From positions 45,300-91,064 of the forward strand of contig WHTR01000002.1 in assembly GCA_009377635.1 (NCBI GenBank): a stretch of 45,765 nt of DNA, given 5' to 3'. The notes under the pieces are model-generated. The model saw only the letters and a list, made by a program, of their open reading frames with translations, did no database searches and was not told where the DNA came from. The stretch comes from Chloroflexota bacterium (GTDB lineage: Bacteria; Chloroflexota; UBA6077; SHYK01). The translations under genes and the position numbers were made by a program. Positions 39,232-45,765 of the stretch are shown here, one piece after another (within the stretch, counting starts at the first letter, position 1; each line of letters begins with the position of its first letter).

Positions 39232-39395
39232 GCTGCTCGCGGTCCCGGGACGGAAAAAGCGTGCTGGCGCGATTCCCACATCGATCCGCTGAGCGTAAAG
39301 AACGCCATCTTCTTTCCGAGCGACGATGCCTGACGGCGCGGCAGGCTCCGCGGGGGCACGTCGACGCAGCGGCCACCGCGTGAGGGAGGTTCCCG

Positions 39396-39494
39396 ATGGC
39401 CGTAATCGAGGTCCACGAGCTCATCCGTCGGTTCGGCCTAGGCAACGCGATGGAGGGTGCGAGCTTTGCACATGTCCGCGGCCACGTGCGCTGA
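39396..39494 (+). pseudogene. N-terminal stub of an ABC transporter ATPase, ends before Walker A
   Basis: SD GGGAGG; MAVIEVHELIRRFGLGNAMEGASFAHVRGHVR*. Confidence 0.6.
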
Positions 39495-39517
39495 ACAGTC
39501 GAAGCTGTTCAGAGCGC
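39488..39517. promoter_or_regulatory. hairpin in the leader of the dienelactone hydrolase-like gene
   Basis: GCGC-TGAACAG-TCGAAG-CTGTTCA-GA-GCGC. Confidence 0.5.
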
Positions 39518-39537
39518 AGTCTGCAAGGAGGTCTCCG

Positions 39538-40116
39538 ATGGCTCAGGAAATCGTCGTGTTCCACTCCGCTCTCGGTCTGCGCCCGGCCGTACGCGCCTTC
39601 GCGGATCAGCTGCGCGCGGCAGGTCACACTGTACACACACCTGATTGCTTCGACGGCGACGTGTTCGATGACCTCGAGGAGGGCGTGCGCAAGCGGGACA
39701 CGCTCGGCATCCCGGAGCTCATGAGGCGCGCCCAAGCTGCCGTGGCCAATGTCCCGTCCAAGGTTGTGCTCGCAGGATTCTCGATGGGGACCGGCGCGGC
39801 TGAGTTCCTTGCCGCGACGCGCCCCGGGGCCAGGGCGGCCATCCTTATACACGGTGCCTTCGCGCCGGCTGAGTTCGGCATCGAGGCATGGCCTGGTGTA
39901 CCGGCGCAGGTGCACTACGCTGAGAACGACCCGTTGGTCGAGGTCGACCAGATTCTTGCGTTCGAGGCGATGGTGCGGGCGGCGGGCACCTCCGTCGAGG
40001 TGTATTCCTACGACGGCGGTGGTCACCTGTTCGAGGACGCCGGCTGGAAGGGCCATGATCCAGCGGCCGCGCAGCTCATGCTGGAGCGCATCTTGGCGTT
40101 CCTTGGCAGGCTGTGA
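39538..40116 (+). CDS. dienelactone hydrolase family protein
   Basis: AGGAGG SD; VVFHSALGLRPAVRAFADQLRAAGHTVHTPDCFDG, VVLAGFSMGTGAAEFLA, YDGGGHLFED. Confidence 0.85.
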   Translation: MAQEIVVFHSALGLRPAVRAFADQLRAAGHTVHTPDCFDGDVFDDLEEGVRKRDTLGIPELMRRAQAAVANVPSKVVLAGFSMGTGAAEFLAATRPGARAAILIHGAFAPAEFGIEAWPGVPAQVHYAENDPLVEVDQILAFEAMVRAAGTSVEVYSYDGGGHLFEDAGWKGHDPAAAQLMLERILAFLGRL

Positions 40117-40254
40117 CGGACGTTGGGCGTGGCTGGACGGCAGGCCGCGCCGGATGGACCCGCAATCCAAGGACGACTCGCTGAAGCACCGCGTGGACCC
40201 CGACCGCCAGGTCTTCCTTGGCTCGGGACCGGCCGGCACGGGACTGGGCGTGAC

Positions 40255-40491
40255 CGCAGTGCACGGCGATGCGCTGGTTGCGAGGCACCGCGAGTCCAGC
40301 CGTCGCCAGCGCTCCGGCCTCGACGTGGAGGGCTGGGCGTGGGCGATCCCGCGTGCGACGTGATGGTCGCGTGGACGCTCTTCTCCGGCGAAAGCCGGGA
40401 CGTGTTCCGCGCGACTCTGGCGGTCGACGACGCGATCTGGGCGCGAGGTCGCGGCTGGGCACTGTCCTGGGCGCTGATCTTCATCCCCTAC
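40255..40491 (+). pseudogene. aminoglycoside phosphotransferase-family C-terminal remnant, frameshifted
   Basis: VHGDAL ... VGDPACDVMVAWTLFSGESRDVFRATLAVDDAIWARGRGWALSWALIFIPY, cut at transposase-like sequence. Confidence 0.7.
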
Positions 40492-40740
40492 GGGCTCGTG
40501 GCTGGAGCGAACCGGGTCGCGGTAGATGCCTTTGGCGGCCATGCGTTTCCCCCACCGGCGCTCCAACGTCTCGTCGATGCCGAGAACCAACGGACCGGTT
40601 GGGTCGAAGGTCGCCACCAGGAGGCCGAGCAGGACCCGACTGGCCACAAGGCTGGACTACTGCGCGCGATTCAAGACGCGGCAACTGAACAGTGGCACGA
40701 ACGGCGCCAACAGGTGTAGCCTGGCGAGCGGTTTTGGCAT
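40492..40740 (-). mobile_element. remnant of a DDE (IS701/IS4-like) transposase gene
   Basis: FVPLFSCRV...SRVLLGLLVATFDPTGPLVLGIDETLERRWGKRMAAKGIYRDPVRSSH, with in-frame stops, internal deletion and no 3' end. Confidence 0.72.
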
Positions 40741-40743
40741 CGC

Positions 40744-40905
40744 GCGTTGCTCCTGCGAGCTTGGGGTCTCCGCTCGAACATGCGCGGATGGGACGCCATG
40801 TACGTTGCACTCGCCGATTCCTTTCAGGCAACACTGCTCGCCTCCGATACTCGTGTCGCTCGGGCGTCAGGCCCACGGTGTACCATCGAGGTCATCCAGC
40901 GCATG
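40744..40905 (+). pseudogene. C-terminal fragment of a PIN-domain (VapC-like) toxin
   Basis: LRAWGLRSNMRGWDAMYVALADSFQATLLASDTRVARASGPRCTIEVI; N-terminal half and stop codon absent. Confidence 0.7.
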
Positions 40906-40918
40906 CGTGGCCCGACCG

Positions 40919-42835
40919 ATGATCACGGAAGCCCGCGTCAGACAAATCATCGACAAGGCGATCGACGAGTTCACGGCATCCGAGTCCTTTCAGGACCTCG
41001 TCTCAGGCCGCCTGTCAGTGTCGGCCATGCGGCAATTCATCAGGGCGTGCTTTCTTCCCCATTACCAGTCGACCAGAGTGCTGGCGTTCGAGTATTCGGT
41101 CCACGGTGGACCGCAGTCCGAGCTCCTCCAGCACAACATGCTCGAGGAGATGGGCCTCGACGACGAGGGCATCTCCCACCCGAGCTTACTCGAGGATCTC
41201 GCCCTGGGCGCGGGGTATTCGCCGGACGAGGTGACAGAGCTGATCGAGGCGTCCGGCGAATACGCCCGCGCGTACTACGCACAGCAGATCGCTTTCCCAA
41301 CCTTGCGCGACCTGGGGCTGGCAATCCTGCTCGAATCCTCCGCCTTCGAGTGCTTCCTGTCGCGCCACGCCGACCAGATCGGGAGCGCGCTCGAGCAGCA
41401 TTTTGGCTTCCCAAAGGAGCGACTGCGCTGGTTCGCTCTCCACGGTGAGCTGGACGTTCGCCACGCCGAGGAAGCGCTCAGCGTGGTTCGGGGGTACGTG
41501 GACTTTCACCGCCTGGATGACGCGCATTTCGAACGCATCGCCCGCGCGACGTTTGCTCACAGTCCATTCCTGTCGCGCTATTTCGCGGACAGTCACCAGG
41601 CCATGCAGGCGCCCCAGGCTCCCGGGGCATTCCAGGCGTCCCGCGCACCCTCGCGCCTCATCCACGCGCAACCCACGGAGGGTCAGATCAGCGCGGTGAC
41701 CATCTACCGCCTGGACATTCCCTTCCGCAGCGCGTTTCGCCACGCTCTCGCCAACCGGACAGCCAGTGATTCCGTGATCGTCTGCATCCAGGACTCCGCC
41801 GGGGTCCGGGGGTATGGCGAGGGCATCGCTCGGGAATACGTGACGGGAGAGACGACCGCGACGATGGCTGAGGTCCTGGCGACCGCGCTGGCGCCGAGGT
41901 TGCTTGGACACGTCATCGACGACGATTGGTCGCTCGCCACGCTGCGGGACCTCTTCCGTGGTTGGCTGGCCGCAATGCCAGCGCTCAAAGGGGGCGCACC
42001 CCCCAACGCGGCCTGTTGCGCCCTGGAGCTGGCGATCATTGACTGGCTCCTCCGGCGCTCTCGGAGGTCCGCCGCGGATGTTCTGCCGCCCGCCCGTCAA
42101 GAGGTCGAATACAGTGGCGTGATCCCGGTGGAGGGACTAGCAGAGGTGGCCGCGCTGGCCCGTCGCTTCACCGAATTCGGCATCGCGCGTCTCAAGGTCA
42201 AGGTTGGCGTGGGGGATGACCTCGCCCGGCTGCGCACCGCGCGGGAGGTAGCGGGAGAGGGCGCGCAGCTCCGGGTTGACGCGAACGGCGCCTGGAGCGC
42301 GGAGGAGGCCATTGAGCGGTTGCGCCTGCTCCAGACGGTCGGGATCGAGTGCGTCGAGCAACCGGTCAGCGCGGCGGCGGGGGCGAATGCGCTGCGCAGA
42401 GTACGGGAGGCGACTGGCCTGCCGATCGCAGCCGATGAGTCCCTGGTGACCGTGGACGACGCACGGCAGTTGGCGGCGGCTCACGCTTGTGACATCTTCA
42501 ACATCAGGGTGTCCAAGAATGGTGGCCTCACTGGCGCCCTGGCCATTGCAGAGGTCGCGGAAGAGGCGGGCATCCGTGTGCAGGTCGGCGCCCAGGTCGG
42601 TGAAACTGCCATTCTCACGGCGGCGGGCCGCCATCTCGCCGCGCACGTGCCGGACCTCGTGTTCGCCGAGGGCTCCTTCGGGACACTCCTGCTGCAGGAA
42701 GACATCGCTGAGCAGGAGCTCCGCTTCGGCCCGGGCGGGCTAGCGCCCATACTGCGAGGGCCGGGCCTCGGGGTCGAGTGCCGACACGAGCAGATCGAGC
42801 GCTTTGCAGTCGAAATCATCGAGGTACGGGGCTAA
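40919..42835 (+). CDS. two-domain fusion: heme-oxygenase-like diiron (HDO/Haem_oxygenas_2-like) domain + enolase superfamily, muconate-lactonizing/dipeptide-epimerase subgroup
   Basis: HDO pattern HNMLEEMG...ISHPSLLEDL...LLESSAFECFLSRH...WFALHGELDVRHAEEAL; enolase pattern RLKVKVGVG, RVDANGAW, VEQPV, ADESL, NIRVSKNGGL. Confidence 0.82.
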   Translation: MITEARVRQIIDKAIDEFTASESFQDLVSGRLSVSAMRQFIRACFLPHYQSTRVLAFEYSVHGGPQSELLQHNMLEEMGLDDEGISHPSLLEDLALGAGYSPDEVTELIEASGEYARAYYAQQIAFPTLRDLGLAILLESSAFECFLSRHADQIGSALEQHFGFPKERLRWFALHGELDVRHAEEALSVVRGYVDFHRLDDAHFERIARATFAHSPFLSRYFADSHQAMQAPQAPGAFQASRAPSRLIHAQPTEGQISAVTIYRLDIPFRSAFRHALANRTASDSVIVCIQDSAGVRGYGEGIAREYVTGETTATMAEVLATALAPRLLGHVIDDDWSLATLRDLFRGWLAAMPALKGGAPPNAACCALELAIIDWLLRRSRRSAADVLPPARQEVEYSGVIPVEGLAEVAALARRFTEFGIARLKVKVGVGDDLARLRTAREVAGEGAQLRVDANGAWSAEEAIERLRLLQTVGIECVEQPVSAAAGANALRRVREATGLPIAADESLVTVDDARQLAAAHACDIFNIRVSKNGGLTGALAIAEVAEEAGIRVQVGAQVGETAILTAAGRHLAAHVPDLVFAEGSFGTLLLQEDIAEQELRFGPGGLAPILRGPGLGVECRHEQIERFAVEIIEVRG

Positions 42836-42860
42836 GCGACACGACGAGGCCAGACGCGGC

Positions 42861-44561
42861 ATGAGCTGGTGGTCGACGATACGAGGGCGGCTGCGCGGCA
42901 GCCAGTGGCGCGGCTGGGCCTTACGCGCATTCTCCCAGCAGGCCTGGAAGCGGTTCGAGGCAGCCGCCCGGCATGCGCCGCAGGCGCAGGCAGATCTCCT
43001 CTTCCGCTTGGTTCGTGCAAACCAGGACTCCCGCTTTGGCCGCGACCACGAGTTCAGGAACATTCGGAGCCTGGCCGATTATCGGTCTGCCGTTCCGATC
43101 GGAGACTACGAGCGCTTTCGTCCCTATGTCGACCGAATCGTGGCGGGCGAGGCGGACGCCCTCACGAGCGACCCGCCCTACATGCTCGCGCAGACCAGCG
43201 GGACGACCGGCGTGCCAAAGCTCATCCCGGTCACATTGGGACAGCGAGCCGCGGCGGCGGCGGCGACCCAGGTCTGGTTTTATCGCGCCCTGCTCGACCA
43301 CCCCCGGCTCCTGGACGGGCAAATCCTCGCAATGGTCAGCCCGGCGGTCGAAGGTCACACGCCGGGAGGCCTTCCGTACGGGTCTGCCTCGGGACACCTG
43401 TACCAGAATGCCCCATGGTCGGTTCGCCAGCTCTATGCCATTCCTTATGCCGTGACCGAGATCAAAGATTACGAGGCCCGTTATTACACCGCGATGCGGT
43501 TTGCCCTCCAGCAATTGGTTTCCTTTGTCGGCACCCCCAACCCGAGCACAATTAGCCGGCTGCTCGAGACCGTGAACGCATACCCGGAGGAGTTGATCCG
43601 GGACATCAATGACGGCACACTCTCCGCCCGGTTCGACATCTCCAACGATATCCGAGCGACCCTCGTCCAGCGGTTGGTACCTGACCCAAAACGCGCCGAG
43701 CACCTTCGCGGCCTGGCGGATGCCGCGGGAGCCTTGCGGCCCAAAGACTTCTGGCCTGACTTGCAGTTGGTAGGCTGCTGGAAGGGCGGCTCCGTCGGGG
43801 TTCAACTGCAACGCCTCCAGCAAGTGTTGCCCGCCGGGTTGCCGTTCCGGGACATCGGCTACCTGGCAAGTGAGGCCAATTTGGCCATCCCCATCCAGGG
43901 TGAGGGAGCCGGCGGCGTGCTCGCGGTGGGCTCGAACGTCTACGAGTTCATACCGGAAGACGCGATCGGACACCCTGGATGCCCTGTCCTCCGGTGTGAT
44001 GAGGTTGTCGCAGGCCACACGTACTACGTGGTGATCACGGTGTCCAACGGTCTGTACCGTTATGACATCAACGATGTCGTTCGGGTGAGCGGCTTCTTCT
44101 ATGAGGCGCCAATTGTGGAATTCGTGCGGAAGGGCCGGGACATGACCAGTATTGGCGGAGAGAAGATCCACGTGTCGCAGGTCACGGGCGCCATCGATGC
44201 AGCCCAGCGCGAGAGCGGTTGCGCTATTCGCCAGTACCGCGCCGTCGCCTCGGCCGCGCACAACCGCTACGAGTTCCTGGTCGAGCTGGAGGATGGTACC
44301 GATGAGGCTACGCTCGTCCGGTTGCTTGCCGCGATCGACCGCATTCTCGGGGAGCTCAACATCGAGTACGCGCAGAAGCGGGCATCACGGCGGCTCGACG
44401 ACCCTTGCCTGCGCGTGATGCAAGCCGGGTGGTCGGAGGCTGCGTATCTGAAACGCGTGGCCGCGGGAGCGCGCGACACGCAGTTCAAGCCGACGCTCCT
44501 ATCCGACCAGTTCGACGAGGGGGAGACGGACCAGATCCGGGTCACGATCGAGCTGCGGTAA
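42861..44561 (+). CDS. GH3-family acyl-adenylate amide synthetase
   Basis: YMLAQTSGTTGVPKLIPVT, GYLASEANLAIPI, YVVITVSNGLYRYDINDVVRVSGF, FVRKGRDMTSIGGEKI. Confidence 0.88.
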   Translation: MSWWSTIRGRLRGSQWRGWALRAFSQQAWKRFEAAARHAPQAQADLLFRLVRANQDSRFGRDHEFRNIRSLADYRSAVPIGDYERFRPYVDRIVAGEADALTSDPPYMLAQTSGTTGVPKLIPVTLGQRAAAAAATQVWFYRALLDHPRLLDGQILAMVSPAVEGHTPGGLPYGSASGHLYQNAPWSVRQLYAIPYAVTEIKDYEARYYTAMRFALQQLVSFVGTPNPSTISRLLETVNAYPEELIRDINDGTLSARFDISNDIRATLVQRLVPDPKRAEHLRGLADAAGALRPKDFWPDLQLVGCWKGGSVGVQLQRLQQVLPAGLPFRDIGYLASEANLAIPIQGEGAGGVLAVGSNVYEFIPEDAIGHPGCPVLRCDEVVAGHTYYVVITVSNGLYRYDINDVVRVSGFFYEAPIVEFVRKGRDMTSIGGEKIHVSQVTGAIDAAQRESGCAIRQYRAVASAAHNRYEFLVELEDGTDEATLVRLLAAIDRILGELNIEYAQKRASRRLDDPCLRVMQAGWSEAAYLKRVAAGARDTQFKPTLLSDQFDEGETDQIRVTIELR

Positions 44562-44985
44562 GCCACGCCCGGTGGTACGCGCCGACGCTGAGCACGAACG
44601 CCGCGAGCACGTAGTGGAAGAACACCGGCAGATGCACCAGGTGCTCGACAGGGCTCGGGGCGACGTATAGCACGTAGCGGGCAGAGTTGAGGAGCAGATA
44701 GGCGACTCCAAACCCGACCAGGGTAGTTCCAAGGAAAGGCTTGGGGCCTGCAAAGAGCCCGCGACCGCGGGTCAGGTCTACACACACTTTGACGATGACG
44801 CCAGTCAGGACGATCTGACCCGGGACGAGGAGGTGATACGGGACGACCCCAGAATGCCAGGCGGCCATGGGTGGCAGCCAGCTCGCCTGGCCGTTTGCTA
44901 CGAGCAGTTGGGCCCCAACCCGGAAGACGAACAACGCCAGCAGGACCCAAAGCAGCGGTGGCAGCCAACTGGGGCGGGCGGTCAT
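44542..44985 (-). CDS. small hypothetical integral membrane protein (~4 TM)
   Basis: 147 aa hydrophobic protein convergent with, and overlapping, the GH3 3' end. Confidence 0.55.
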   Translation of the reverse strand: MTARPSWLPPLLWVLLALFVFRVGAQLLVANGQASWLPPMAAWHSGVVPYHLLVPGQIVLTGVIVKVCVDLTRGRGLFAGPKPFLGTTLVGFGVAYLLLNSARYVLYVAPSPVEHLVHLPVFFHYVLAAFVLSVGAYHRAWLTAARS

Positions 44986-44994
44986 CCGGGTCGG

Positions 44995-45278
44995 TCAGGA
45001 CCGGGCGATCGCTTGCTGAATGACGTCGCGGACGTCGGCTTCGGGTACCTCGTCGGTGACCTTGAAGTTGAGGCTACCCCTGCCGGACTTGATGGACGGA
45101 TGGCGCTGCTTGAACGCGTCCGCGTCGACCGCGTGGAGCGAGACGTTGTCCTTCCACAGCCCGAGGTAGACGCGTCAGTGTCCGGGTAGAGATCGAGGAT
45201 GAGGGTTTGCAGGCGCTCGAAGAGCGGCCGGTGCGTCTCGGGGATCGCGTCGACGTACGTCGGAACCGCGGGATCCAT
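44995..45278 (-). pseudogene. DUF1801-like protein with small internal deletion/frameshift
   Basis: MDPAVPTYVDAIPETHRPLFERLQTLILDLYPDTD then, in another frame, RVYLGLWKDNVSLHAVDADAFKQRHPSIKSGRGSLNFKVTDEVPEADVRDVIQQAIARS*. Confidence 0.65.
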
Positions 45279-45304
45279 GGCGCTTCTCCTGGCGGTCTGC
45301 ATCA

Positions 45305-45425
45305 TGCGCCCTTCAGCTCCGCGAGCAGGTCAGCGAGGCGGTCCAGGCATTCATCGCGCCCTGTTCCATCCCCGCCTGGATCATCCTATCACGGTCCTCG
45401 ACTTGGAGCCTCTTTAATGACCGCT
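45305..45425 (-). pseudogene. C-terminal remnant of an Aha1-like SRPBCC protein
   Basis: DRDRMIQAGMEQG then, frameshifted, DECLDRLADLLAELKGA*. Confidence 0.45.
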
Positions 45426-45435
45426 ACTTGTCGAT

Positions 45436-45478
45436 TGGAGCGGGAGACGGGATTCGAACCCGCGACCACCTGATTGGA
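45436..45478 (-). tRNA. 3' half of tRNA-Gly(UCC), no matching 5' half found in the window
   Basis: CTTCCAA loop, T-arm GCGGGTTCGAATCCCGT, acceptor 3' strand CTCCCGC, T73, CCA. Confidence 0.6.
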
Positions 45479-45576
45479 AGGCGGGGGATTGGGGGTTGGG
45501 CAGGATCATGAAGTCGCCCAACTTGGTCGGTCAGGCATTACCTCGCGGGCTTTTCCCGTCAGCCAGAGAACGATAC

Positions 45577-45765
45577 TTAATCTGGTTGATCAGTACATAC
45601 GTTCCTTGGACCGGAGCCGTTAGGCGCTAGCTCACAGCCCGGGTAGACGTCGACATGCCTGATCCCCTTCGCGCGCAGATAGCTGCGGCGCTCGCCGGAC
45701 CCCTCTCTGGCAATAATGCGTGAGACACAGATGACCTGGTAATTAGTGTCGAGGGCGGAGAAGGA
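45577..45765 (-). CDS. C-terminal end of an unidentified protein running off the window
   Basis: Open frame to window edge: SFSALDTNYQVICVSRIIAREGSGERRSYLRAKGIRHVDVYPGCELAPNGSGPRNVCTDQPD*; missing from the ORF track because its start lies outside. Confidence 0.4.
   Translation of the reverse strand, partial: SFSALDTNYQVICVSRIIAREGSGERRSYLRAKGIRHVDVYPGCELAPNGSGPRNVCTDQPD

Noticed and set aside
13514-45478. Accessory region bounded by direct-repeat att sites (tRNA-Arg and tRNA-Gly fragment)
   Set aside because: The two tRNA 3' ends are different sequences in opposite orientations and no integrase gene is visible.
45436-45765. tRNA-Gly interrupted by a group I intron at the anticodon loop
   Set aside because: No 5' half of the tRNA is seen in the remaining sequence and no intron core was recognised; a truncated 3' half is the simpler reading. 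Not excluded, since the window ends.
1-45765. CRISPR arrays, rRNA genes, prophage modules
   Set aside because: No regularly spaced repeats, no rRNA-like blocks and no phage structural genes were seen on reading both strands.

Overview
High-GC bacterial window; taxonomy not determinable from sequence alone. It falls into two parts. (A) About 1-13.6 kb looks intact and housekeeping-like: YihY/BrkB, trehalose-phosphatase, SWIM protein, a cobalamin/folate run (cobS-cobS-arCobT-folP-folC-cobC), MocA-like NTP transferase, two tRNA-Ser, Fpg/Nei glycosylase, rhomboid protease, tRNA-His and tRNA-Arg. (B) About 13.6-45.5 kb is a catabolic/accessory region with four Rieske oxygenases, several Amidohydro_2 enzymes, an SDR, a 3-hydroxyacyl-CoA dehydrogenase, a CoxS/M/G/L-type molybdenum hydroxylase, ABC transporter parts and a dienelactone hydrolase. 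It also holds an unusual pair: a heme-oxygenase-like diiron (HDO) domain fused to an enolase-superfamily domain, followed directly by a GH3-type adenylating ligase. Part B contains many gene remnants and deletion chimeras, including an SBP::DppF fusion, a permease::ATPase fusion lacking Walker A, an ornithine cyclodeaminase without its Rossmann core, and scars of amidohydrolase, cupin, DapA-like, DUF2182, APH, IS transposase, PIN toxin, DUF1801 and Aha1-like genes, plus a tRNA-Gly 3' half. The best candidate for an undescribed system is the HDO-enolase + GH3 cassette (40919-44561). The recurrent deletion-chimera pattern is the strongest structural signal. All family names are by recognition of motifs; no database search was run.
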